64,000 nt of DNA, taken from positions 2,046,001 through 2,110,000 of the forward strand of contig JBLDXI010000017.1 of the NCBI GenBank assembly GCA_047495785.1. The letters are read 5' to 3'. This DNA is from Lepidodermella squamata. Lineage: Eukaryota; Gastrotricha. Below, one piece after another: positions 33,059-44,000 of the stretch (within the stretch, counting starts at the first letter, position 1; each line of letters opens with the position of its first letter). Below the pieces are notes generated by a model. The model saw nothing but the letters and a program-made list of their open reading frames with translations, ran no database searches and was not told where the DNA came from. The translations under genes were made by a program, and so were the position numbers.

Positions 33059-34840
33059 ATGTATTCGCTTATGAGTAGTGTTGGTTTTCTATTTCAAGTC
33101 ATTAAATTAGTCACTTCTGCCAGCTTATTTCCGAACGAACAAAGAGATAGGGCCTTATCTGTGCTACATTCAAGTGAGCAAACTGTCAACTTGTGGCCGA
33201 AAGGCGTGATTCCTTACTTGATCGACAGCGATGATTTCGACAGCGCCCAACGGGCGAAAATCGAAACAGCCCTGAGAGACATAAGTTACTGGACTTGTTT
33301 GCAGTTCCCGCCTTACGATGCTTCAAAACACGGCCGTAATTACATGGCCTTTGAAGGGCATATGGACAAGTGTACTTCGATTGTTGGTTATCATGGTATA
33401 GGACGTCATACCGTGAGCCTAGCTGATGAATGCTTTGTAGGACGGCAATACTTGCATGAAACTTGGCACATTCTTGGCATTGATCATGAGCATCAAAGGT
33501 TTGTTGAATTGGTTCTACAACATTTGCGCCAACTGAGCTGAGCCAAGCGAAAACTCAGCCAGACATTTGCGCCAACGGCAACTGAGGCAAATTATAATCA
33601 TTACAATATAATGGATAGTTAGGGTGGAACCAGCGAATCCAAAATTTTCTGATTGGTCGCCACCTGATTGGCTGGCTCAAAAACCCCGCGCATTTAATTT
33701 TATTCCCGGCCACACTTTCCAAACGTCGTAAAAATCGAATCAACCAATCAACAAAATTGAATCCACTGGTTTCACTAAGCATGCGAGCTGAGCATAGTCA
33801 AGTATTTTCTCTAATTAATATTAAATGTAAAATTAGCGCAGTTGTCGTTGGCGCAAATGTCGTGGCGCAAGTGTCGCAGAGCGGTTTAATCCTAAAGCTT
33901 ATTTTACAAAAATCAAATAATTTTTAGAGGCGATCGAGACCGATACGTTGCCGTTAATTTTGCGAATATTATCCGCGATAAAATTTCGGATTTCGAAATA
34001 ACCGGTGTTGCTAATGACAGCCGAATGCTCGTTGTTGCTTACGACTACTCTTCAATAATGCACTACCGAGACAACGCGTTCGCTAATTCCCCAGATGTCA
34101 AGACAATAACTCCAATTATCGCCTCGCCGGCCTCTGCGAGAATGGGTCTGAGTGATCTACCGAGGTTATCTGACTATCAAAAGATAGCACGGATGTATTG
34201 CAACGGAACTTTAAACAGCCAGGTTGCTAACAAAGTTCCGCCTGAAAGTTGGTTCCAAGCAACGCCTGATGAGATAAACTACTGGAACGATAAATCTATA
34301 CCATATACGATCGATACTTCAACGATTTCTCCAAGAAATGCATCGAACATCACCTCATTATTTCGATCGATTGAGTCGAAAACGTGCGTGAGATTTGTGC
34401 CAAGAACGAATCAAATCAATTACATCAGATTTGTCAGCACTCAAGAGTCGCGGTGTCAGTCATCGCTCGGCCGAATCGGTGGTCGGCAATCGATTTGGCT
34501 TAACAGCGGTTGTTTTTCTGTCCCATTGATGGCTCAGCAAATTTTTGTAGCGCTTGGCTTTCGATTCGAACATCAACGGCCTGATCGCGACAATTACGTC
34601 ACAGTTCACATGGAAAATGTTGTTGAAGGATCTAGGGTGATTTTCGGTAAGCGACCACGGCTCGATCCCCGTCTTCTAGCCATTGAATACGACGTCGAAT
34701 CAGTGATGCATTTGTTCGGAGACGAGTTTACGATAAGCCAAGGCCTTCATACGATCGAGGCGAAAAACGGGGCGAAAATCGGCAATGTAAAAGGCCCGAC
34801 TGAGAAGGACTATCGCAAAATCAATACGATTTATTGCTGA
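33059..34840 (+). CDS. Secreted double-domain astacin metalloprotease, second domain inactive
   Basis: Two exons, 33059-33498 and 33928-34840 (phase 2, GT-AG), give 450 aa. The ATG at 33059 is chosen because it opens a signal peptide (SVGFLFQVIKLVTSAS); ATGs further upstream would not. Domain 1 (about 40-245) begins LWPKGVIPYLI, has the complete zinc motif HETWHILGIDHEHQR (HExxHxxGxxHE) and the Met-turn YSSIMHY. Domain 2 (about 250-450) begins WNDKSIPYTI, but the equivalent of the zinc motif reads QQIFVALGFRFEHQR: all three His ligands and the catalytic Glu are gone, and the Met-turn is SVMHL. Secreted astacins act in digestion, matrix processing and hatching. Domain 1 should be active and domain 2 a binding or regulatory pseudoprotease (inference). 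Confidence 0.9.
33523..33870. mobile_element. Inverted-repeat element filling the astacin intron
   Basis: CATTTGCGCCAACGGCAACTG (about 33563-33583) is matched in inverse by CAGTTGTCGTTGGCGCAAAT (about 33838-33858). A second CATTTGCGCCAACTGAG copy lies further out on the left and GGCGCAAGTGTCGC on the right. It occupies most of the 429-bp intron. End motifs resemble those of the element at 53140-53411. Confidence 0.5.
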
Positions 34841-36779
34841 GCTGTGGTCACCCTCTGAATAATTTTCTTTTTTTCACTGCGACATTTTTGTACGATGCAT
34901 AGAGATCAGATTAAACGCTCATGCAGAAACATTTCTCCAGCAATTCTCAAAAAAATTTAAGGTGAAAATCGATTTTTTATTACTGGCCCATTTCAGGATT
35001 CTGCACATTTTCAGGAAAGAGAGAGTGGAAGAATAGGGAAGATAGTGATAGGAAGATTTTGCAATCCATCTTGTTTCAAGGCATAGAAAACGGAGTGATC
35101 CCTATGAATGACCGGTGATAGGACGATGCGATAATGTTTGGAGTCGGTGCAGCTACGGCCGCGCAATTAGCATCATTTGAATGAACCATCGCGGGCCCTT
35201 CGCTCCTTGAGCTGGTCGGATTAGGCGGATTGGAATCGGGATGCCGCCGGTAACAGAGCTCAGCAGCTGTTCGATGACTGTTGCGCTGTCTGTACGCCTT
35301 GCCAACAGCAGGGAATGTAGTAGTCAGTCTTGATCAATATCGAATTCAATGTCAAAAATTTAAGATAAAGCATACTGCTTTCTGTCGGTCACGTCTTTGT
35401 TAACCTTATTGGCTCGCCACAATGCTCGTGTCCAGTTAGAACCATTTCTCTAAACTGGGTAAGGAAAACGGGTCCAAATATATTTCTACCACTAAAAATG
35501 AGGTCCCAGCACTAAATTTGAGCGCCATGGCGCTAAATGTTTCAGATTCTTCGCGATTTCGGCGCTTTCGGTTTTTGATCGATACTGATGCCTTCCCTGA
35601 TCCTAGGATTTTATTCTAGCTACATGGTGCCTAAGCTACGTAGAAAAATTATCGATGTTGGGTTCCAAGATGGCTGATATTGGGAAAATCACTGATTTGT
35701 AAAATCGATACTTGGAATCGATATCGGATGAAGTATAATTCGTCAACTGACCGCTCATAGGGCGAAATGCGCGTAATATGAAGGTTCATCGATTGGGCAT
35801 GATAACAAAAAATATGAGATTCTAGTGAAGACTAGAAATTCGAAAAACCATATTCAGGGGAGATCCAGTGCTGGGGTCTCAAATTTAGTGCTGGAACCCT
35901 GAATTTAGGGTGCGCACTTGGCACACCCAAGGAAAACACCACTCTTTGCTGAGAGTGCACACTCTATGTTTCAAGGTAAGCCATAGACTCAGCTATCTTC
36001 GTATTGTGGTAAGTTTTCTCTCAGTTATTTTGGCCAAAAGCTGGTTAGATTATTCCTCTCCTGTGCGGAGATGAAAGAAACCTATCGCTTTTTGAGAAAC
36101 CTTTGAAACGATATATGTAAAGGGTTATGGCTGCGCTGCTCGGGTTTCAGTCCGATATCAAAACTTTTGATTGATACACGCCACTCCGAGGGCAATTACG
36201 TACAACTCGAAAATTGAGCCACGACAAAAACAAATTTTTTCGATGGAATGGTATTCAAAAGATCACACTTCGATCACAGAAGATCGCATGGCTCGACGAA
36301 TAGGGTATCGCGTAAAATCACGTTTTCACAGTCCTTGAAAGTGAGGAACTGTTTATGTTCGTTTTTATTGCAGCTGGGTTGGGTTGTTGAGCATGGTGTA
36401 GTGGAAAACAAAAAAGCTCAGTGAGGTCCTGAAGTAAAACGTGAGTACCTATAGAAATTCTCAAAGCCTGCTCAATTTATTAGCCGCTGAAGCTCGATAA
36501 GATCGGTGATATCGATCTAGTACCGATAGTTCAAGCCGGTGACAGACGCAAACAGATCGAAGCAACAGACCACTCCCTACCAACTTCGAATTTCACCCCG
36601 AAAGCTAAATTATAGAAGACAGAGCCGTGTTTACGGGCGCCAATGCTGTGGCGATTTAAAGGATGAATTCCGCGCACAGCCTCTGATTCGAGGACGAAAT
36701 CAGAAAATTGACAATATTTGAATATACAATGACTTCAAACAAACATTTCACCTCGCTTATAATACGAATAGTTATCGGA
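34841..36779. other. Intergenic, repeat-containing
   Basis: No gene recognised between the astacin stop and the retroelement fragments. It contains the right arm of the inverted repeat (35677-35935) and, next to it at about 35480-35640, a related block (ACTAAATTTGAGCGCC...) that also occurs, diverged, in EPRS intron 6 at about 52360-52470. Confidence 0.45.
35677..35935 (-). repeat. Right arm of a dispersed inverted repeat
   Basis: Inverse and diverged copy of 30868-31292; the outermost shared block is TGTGCCAAGTGCGCACCC. Together the arms bracket GPCR exon 3 and the whole astacin gene (about 5 kb). Confidence 0.6.
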
Positions 36780-37990
36780 ATGATTTCTTTCAACCAGGTG
36801 AACCAGGTTCGCTTTGCGGGCCAGTTTTCACGACACGCAAGTCGAGCGCGATTGGTCCGCATACCAACCAATAAGCGGCATTAATCGGGTCTATTTCGGC
36901 ATTTTGCCTGCTATTCGTGAGCGTATGGCTATGCTCGACGTGCCTAAGACGTGCGAAGAGTTGTTGCGCCTCGCCGAGGTCGCGGATACCTCGATCCGCG
37001 TCGGCCCCGCCGGCGCCCAGGCTTTGCTTCCGGCCGGTTTCGGCCATGTCTCTTACACTCCCTCGTATCCCCACCATCATTCGGCCTTAACCATGCAGGT
37101 TTTCCAGTTGGCCTGCCTGGTGCCGCGCCACCGTTAGGTACGTTAGGTACGCTGCTGTATGTGCCGCCGGCCCCGGTCGCACTCGCCCCGCACTACGCGC
37201 GAGGCGCGGCCGCCGCCTCGTTGGCACCGCCGGCGTCTGCGCCCGCCGCTGCGCGCCACCTGCTGCTGCCGCCGTCGTTAAGGCTGAGCCGATCGAAATG
37301 GCGCTAATTCAAGCTGTCAACGCGCTGACCGCGCAGGTTCAGGAGCTTGGTCGCAACCAGCCGAGCTACAACGACAAGGGCCGTGGTAATCACAACAACC
37401 GGTCCGCCGACCGCAGCCGCGATAACGATAATGATAATCGGCGTGGTGGTTCGCGCCCGTCCTGCTATTACTGCTCGAAGCCCGGCCATGTCGAGGCCGA
37501 GTGTCGCTCCAAGATGCGCGGCTACAACAGCGAGACGATCGCCGTACTCGCACCCCTGTTTGCGATAAATGCCACCGCCCTGGTCATTACGCCGATCAGT
37601 TTCGTTCTCGCGAGGACTACTCTAGTCACTTGCCCTATCATCAGCGCAGTATGCGCCGTACTCCGTCGCGCGATCGTGATTATCAGCATTATCAGTATGT
37701 CCTATGACGCGCGTGAACATCGTGGCGATCATTTAAACTATTAAGGAGGCCTTCCGATAGGACCGGACACGCCTCCGCCAATACCGCCTGTCCCCCCAGG
37801 CTTTCGACGACGTTCGAGCTCGTTTCCAACTCGCGCGTGCTCGTGAGAAAGAGCGCTATGATCGCATTTCAGGCAATAGCGAGCCGTTCGATATCGGCGA
37901 TCTTGTCTACCTCCACGAGCCAAGTAACCGGCCCGATGTGATACCGAAATTCGCCTCTCGCTAGAAGGGCCAGTATTCCGCCTCAAGTTG
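36780..37990 (+). pseudogene. Ty3/Gypsy-like retrotransposon remnant: gag with zinc knuckle fused to integrase tail
   Basis: Frames on the plus strand give the end of a retroviral-type gag domain (LPAIRERMAMLDVPKTCEEL, 36900-36965), a low-complexity Ala/Pro region, an Asn/Arg/Gly-rich stretch and the CCHC knuckle CYYCSKPGHVEAEC (about 37460-37500). After a frameshift comes a second knuckle-like CDKCHRPGHYADQF that lacks its last Cys. At 37800-37960 a sequence like the C-terminal tail of integrase follows (AREKERYDR, FDIGDLVYLHEP), with a TAG where the family has Trp. Protease, RT, RNase H and the integrase core are missing. Frameshifts and stops show it is dead. Base composition is clearly GC-richer than the flanks. 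Assignment to Ty3/Gypsy rather than BEL/Pao is tentative. Confidence 0.65.
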
Positions 37991-38149
37991 GCCTGGTTGT
38001 GCGATTACCCCACGGCTGATCGCTATTCGCAAGCGCAGCAGTCGGCCCGATCGTCGGCTAAAAGCGCTGCCAAGCCTACTGCGCCGCCTGCGTCGACTGT
38101 CGCCAGGTTGTTCATGAGCCAACCCGTGACACCAATTTCACGACGGGTG

Positions 38150-38600
38150 ATTACAGACCCTTTCTTTTCCTCAGCCTTATGCTCCGCCGTTGTTTGACCT
38201 TAACCCTGCAGAACATTGGCCTGCTTAGTGGAATGTTTTATAGTCGAAAGTGCCACCGTTCCGCAGCCGGTCACGCACGTGTCGGCGACTTCGTTGGGCA
38301 CGCCGCTGTATGCGCCGCCGGCCCCGTCGCATTAGCTCTGCACTACGCGCCAGGTATGGCCGCTGCTTCATCGAGCCGACGGAAACCGCTTCGATTCAGG
38401 CTTTTAACGCTGTGACCGCGCAGGTTCAGTAACTTGACGGTCTTCAGAAGTCCGATAACAACAAAAAGGGCCGTGGAAACTACAACAGGAGGTCCAACTG
38501 CAGGAACGCGGTAACGCTAATATTATTAATACTAATTATCACAGGCAAGGTGCGCCCTGCCTGTTATTACTGCTTGTAGACCGGTCACAAACTCCTCCGC
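38150..38600 (+). pseudogene. Second, more decayed copy of the same gag fragment
   Basis: A direct repeat of the 37080-37480 region: shared blocks CCGCCGGCCCCGTCGCA-like, ACCGCGCAGGTTCAG, AAAGGGCCGTGG and the knuckle start (TGTTATTACTGCTTGTAGACC, where a stop interrupts). No intact frame remains. Two partial copies head-to-tail suggest recombination or insertion of related elements. Confidence 0.55.
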
Positions 38601-38739
38601 CGTGGCCACTACGCCGATTAGCGTGATATTTTATACCTTAAACTTCGAATCAATATTTGAATATCGTAAATTGTTGTTGTGTTCAGTGGAAATTCTCAAT
38701 GTCATCTGCAGCAGGTGCAATTTGATAATCATGTTGGAA

Positions 38740-39310
38740 CCAGATTCCGGAACTTGCCCGTTCGCGCTCTGGCATTGCCCGAGTGCGACTGGGAAGCAGC
38801 GTTTTGCAACGTTTGTGCTAAATCGAATGAATTTAAACAAATCCCGCATGAGTGAACACGGGCAAGCGCAGGTGTCAACCCAAGTGCGGCGGAGAGAACA
38901 ATATAGGTAGATATATAGGCCAGTGTTTTGCTGTGCGATGGCTGTGCGCGCTTTCCTCCGCATCGACACGATACCCGAGCGCGAAGAACGATGATCACAG
39001 TGCGGCCACACTGTGGCCAGATTCAAGAGATCCACCTTAGAGGAATAGAGGAGTGTACTATTACACCAAGAGATCCACGCTAGGACAACCCAAGTCCGGC
39101 GGTTCGAGTGTGGCGTTTGCGAGTGATGTCAACAATAGCACTGGTTCCTATTGCTCTCCGCGGTGCTCGGGCGAACACCTCGGCTGGCCCGTGTGCAGTG
39201 AAGCGAGATTTGTTCCAATTCGTTAAATTTGCAGCAAACGTCGCACGTTTTAGAGAAACCCGAGCGCAGCGTTGCAAAGCGCCGTTTCCCGACCGCTCGA
39301 ACGCGTACGG
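38740..39310. repeat. Fold-back pair of a dispersed repeat family
   Basis: 38740-38910 (plus) and 39130-39310 (inverse) share a diverged roughly 170-bp sequence (GCAACGTTTGTGCTAAATCG, CACGGGCAAGCGCAGG). A third copy, in direct orientation to the first, lies at 59790-60010 in EPRS intron 8. No coding capacity recognised. Confidence 0.6.
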
Positions 39311-39941
39311 GCTGAAATCGGGCTTGGGCGCTAGCAATAACAAAGATAAATTCGGCAGAGGGCATCAGCATAAAAAATAAGCACCAAAAATAAGGTTTAA
39401 TATCATCCCATTACTATTATTTCTGCGTCGACTCTGTGATTGTTAATGTGCGAGCAAGCCAGTCGAGTGAGTCTCGAATCAGGATGCGAGAAATGTAGCT
39501 CGAATCACATCGACTTCCATACCTGAACAGGGCAGCTCTGATCCTGAACCTCCTGAAGGAGATACATCGTTTCAAGTTTTTCCATTTTTCAAAATTCAGC
39601 GTTTGTTAAATTCAAAACTGAAGGCACATGCGATTATTGCCAAATGAGGCGCTTGGCGATTTTCCGACGACCTCCGAAAGGTGAGTTATAAAAATACTGT
39701 CTTACAAAATTTCTCGCGTGACGATTTGCACAAAGTTTTCTGCATGCGCTTCCTCCCTGGTTAATCTATGGTACCGTGTGAAGCAAAAAAGCAAAGCCCG
39801 AGGCACAATTGGCCGGAAAGCCAGCTTATGGATAAAAGCTTATGGAAATTACAATTTTTTTCTATCAAATTATTGAACGCAAATGGGTACAAATTTCTCT
39901 TTTTATTACTTCTCTGCAACGAGCATATTAACACAAATAGT

Positions 39942-39973
39942 AATATTATTATTATTATTATTATTATTATTAT
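39942..39973. repeat. (ATT)n microsatellite
   Basis: About ten perfect ATT units. Confidence 0.85.
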
Positions 39974-40222
39974 CGTCATTACAGCGTACAGAAATTGAAT
40001 AGAATGATAATATTATACACGATGAAATAGTCGCGTATTGCAGTAAGTATTTAATGATGATGATAATAGCAATGTTGCTTGCTTCAGATTTTGAATTGAT
40101 TGACCGAAGGACAGCGCGGCTGGTAATATCTAAAAGATGCGGCCTAATCAGTAGGAAAAAAAACCAACTGCCCGGCCAAAGATGTCTCAATATGCAATTA
40201 GCATCGATAATGAAACAATTAT

Positions 40223-40486
40223 TTGCATTTTGTGCGATTGATTTGTTGTGAGGCTTTTGAATACTTTACTACAGATTTTCGTGAAAAAATTTACTCCGAA
40301 TCGTACAATCAAGTAAATGAAGAACAAAGTTACAAGAAGGCGCGGGAGAAGTCTCTGCCGAATATGTTTACAATAACGAGTTGGAGAGAGGTGAAGGAAA
40401 AGACAGAATTTCCTGACACAGATCAAACACGTGAATTTTACACAACTTTTCTCGATCGATATAAGCCGAATAGCATGCAAACGTAA
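40223..40486 (+). other. Possible orphan coding exon
   Basis: An open frame ending at a TAA at 40484-40486 has a composition unlike the surrounding AT-rich sequence: many Glu, Lys, Asp and Tyr, for example EYFTTDFREKIYSESYNQ and TREFYTTFLDRYKPNSMQ. CTACAG at 40269-40274 could be a 3' splice site. No family is recognised and no upstream exons were found, so it may be the last exon of an unseen gene, a gene fragment or chance. Confidence 0.25.
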
Positions 40487-41061
40487 AGGCAGATTTTTTT
40501 CACCATAAATCCATTTTAAAAGCAGAATTCAAGGGGCTGGTCGATGAAGCCACCTCGGTCAAGTCTCCACAAAAATGAGCAGTTAAGGCATAGAAATCGG
40601 TCTTGAAAAATGGTGATTTTGGAAAGGTTTTTCATCATTTTCTCTTTTCATTCATTCGCGATTTTTTAGTCACTGTTTTAGCACGGCGGTAAAAAGTCGT
40701 AGAAATTCTAGTATAATAACAATAATAATCAGAAACAGACACCGTTATCGTTTTGCTAAATAAATAATGAACAACAAACAAGCAGCAGTACGTGGGTAAT
40801 TCACGTATTTATTGTTTTTTTCATAGCAAGAAGTTCAAGGAAATTCCATGGAAAACGGAGGTGTGCGTGGGCTATATTTCTATAAAACCTCAATCGCAAG
40901 TGTGAGCACGAGACTAGAAAGTTTAGTCATCCAAATAGGTGCACGGTTCCCTACCTACTTCAGTTTCAAGGTTGTTTCAGGTTAGCTTATTCACACCGAA
41001 ATGACAAAATCGCGCACAAATTAAAGCTGCCGATTTTAGTAAAAAAGAAGACATTTTTTAT

Positions 41062-44000
41062 TTAAAATCCACCGCTTTCCGACGTCCCGGAACCGGGTAG
41101 ACCGCCTGACCCCCGCGTCGAGCCCATAGTCTGATCAGAGTGGTCATCATCGTCCTCTTCTTCCTCCTCCTCCTCCTCGTCCTCGTTGTCATGCGTTTCA
41201 CTGGGGTAGTTGGCCGGTGGGGCTGGAACGGGCGCGCCGGCCATTAAGGCGGCTACCACCTCTGCCGCCCCGACTCCCGACGCAACCATTCGAACGGCGG
41301 CAGCAGCCATAGCCTGGGCGTTAACAACCGCCTGGGCCTGTTGCTGGTCGTCGCTGTCTTCATTCGACTCCTCGATATCCTCGTCATCGCCGTCCTCAGA
41401 GGCCGCCCCGTCGTCGTCTTCGTCACCCTCCGACGACAACCCACTCGGGTTGGTCTCAACAACCATGGCCTCGTCGTGCGAGGACCCGTCCATCGACGAC
41501 AGGTTCGGAATCTTATTGTTATTATTCCCAATTGTCGCAAAATTATTGTTTTGCTGTGATTGGTTGTGGTGATTGGTCTGATTGCCTTGCATTAAGGAGG
41601 ATTTCCGCGACAAGGCAGCCATGTCGGCTTCATCCGAGCAGCAGCACTCAGACGTGGTCCAAACGTGGACGAGCGTGTCGTCGGAGCAAGTCGCCAGCAT
41701 GGAACACATGGTCGGGTTCCAGTGAACGCAGTTCACCGGCTTTGAATGACCCTCAAGTACTGTCACTGGATCCTCGAAATTTCGATGCCAGATTCGGACG
41801 AGGCCATCTAGATCAAAGAAAAAAACATTATCTCCATTTTTCTGAGCCTAAAATTTGAATTTTAAGGTTGCTTATTTCAAAATATCAAAGTGGTAACCAT
41901 ACAGAAGGAATGACCGGAGTTATATCACTAAGCTAAAATCTTGAAGCATAAAACAACCATCACGTTTGAAGTTTCCATACTCAAAATAAGTTGTTCACTG
42001 CTTCTTCAACGCATCTATTCAACAGCTTCTCTCCGCGATTTCTCTGCCGCCATACCTCATATTAGCAAAATATGTTCACCGTTAACCAATGTTTGCGTCC
42101 TGAGCTTTCTGTTGATATGCGATTTTCGCTAAAGATTATTTGATTACAATGTTGGCTGCTGAGATAGACCGACGTACCCTCGAATTACCGCCCCAAATTT
42201 CAAACTATAAGTATGAAAAAACTTAGTTCTAGCCGAATATAGAGCCGAAAAGAGATTTTGCAGACCAGCCGCAAATTTCATTCGAATTTCGATTTGTATA
42301 CCGATAATATACCGTATATAATATTCGGTATATTAAGTCTTCAATATATATACGGTAAAATAAAATCTGCCGCCCCAAAAGGTAAAAGTCCGCCCTCGTT
42401 TAATCTCAGCCCTCATTTAATAATAGCGCGCCCTCGTTTTGAAGAGGTGCGCCCTAAAGTAAACAAAGTCGCCCTGACTAGTTAAACCACCGCCCAATTT
42501 CATTTATCCAACTTGGGCAGCTAATTTTTTATTTAAATCAGTGCTCCGCAAACTCGCATTTTTTCCGACCACGTGCGGCCGGCTGGGCAGATCATGGCAG
42601 CCCATTGGCGGCTGGTAGGATTTTCTCAAAGGATTTTGCTGCAATGCGGCCGGATGCCTTGTTTCGCACGATCATAACCCGAAAAAATGCCGATGGTGAA
42701 AAAAGTTTGCGGAGCACTGATATAAGCTGTTCGAATAAGACCTTCGGATGAGGATAGCAGCCCGATGGGCGAGGATAGCACGGTCTACCAAATAAAACTA
42801 CACGTTATAGGTTAGCGCTACCGTTGAGCTGTTCGCAATAGGTCTTAGCTCTTAAATGGCCATATCGCAAACTTTTTGACAACAAAACTGCAAAACAGCA
42901 AAGTAGTTCCTATTTATTACAGGTAGTAACTGCATGGTGCGCGGAGTGGTCAAAGCGGCCCATTTTAGTGACCGGACATCGAGTCCTTCACACGTAGCTT
43001 ATCCGGCGTGTTAACACTCGAACGCAGATAATCCCTTGATCCTCGGCAAGTCGCTTTAACGCGGCGAGCTTGCAACACCTTCGACAGGCATGCGAGGGGC
43101 GCAGCGGGTGTGTGAACTTTCAGTAGTAATAAAATGCTTGAAGAAAGACGCAACCAACGCTTCCACGTCATAATTTGTTCGGCCTGTAATAAGCATGCCT
43201 TTAACATAAATCCGCACCAAAACCTCTTGGAGTAATGACTCATTAGTCATTACTCCAAGCAAAACCTGGCCGGTGGACGATTGGTAAGTGTCTTATGTCC
43301 TAATATGTCCCTGCTCAAGCATTAGTGGCTATTGCTTTACTGCTCAGATTGCCAAATTGTCCCAATCGTCCGCGCGATATTCAGCCGATGTAATATTGAT
43401 GCCAAATAAAGGAATAGAGATGCGGCTAATAGGCATCATCATCACATTTGAGTTTTCTTATTCTAACGGGGCGAAGTTTTATATTTCAAGGCGACTGATT
43501 ATCAGTCAGGTGTGGCCTTTCGCCTTAAGGGGCAGATTAAGGTGGATTAGTGCGGCGATCGCGCAATGAGGGCGACTTTATTTATTTTTGGGCGACACAA
43601 ATGGGGCGAACTTTTACTTTTTTGGGCGACAGATTTTACCTCACCCTAAAAATATATGTCGTATCGTATCGTATGTCGTATAAGGCAATTTCTCCCAATA
43701 GCCGATTGAGGTATCTCAATGAGCAATCCGAATTGTTCCCAACGCCATTTTCAGTTATTTTAATCAGTTTTTTTAATTTGGAAACCAAGCAAGATTGCAG
43801 AATAGCCCCTCGCCTTTCTAGCAGAGCCCATTTTCCCTAATAACTTGTTCCGTAACTGCGTGTTTTATGAGTTTTCAAAAAAGCTAGCTTATTATCACTG
43901 TAACTGCCTTCTGGCCTTCTGAGTCCAATTCAACTCTTTATTAATCAATTAGCAGACCAATCGATAGGGCTATTCGGGCTCTTTAACATGTGATAAGTTT

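Noticed and set aside
41210-41572. Plus-strand frame rich in Ser/Ala opposite the last WDR26 exon
   Set aside because: It is the antisense shadow of the acidic tail of WDR26.
42928-43005. tRNA-like head (box A-like GCGCGGAGTGG, box B-like ATCGAGTCC)
   Set aside because: Box B matches weakly and no cloverleaf can be drawn. It may be a SINE start, but evidence is too thin for a feature.
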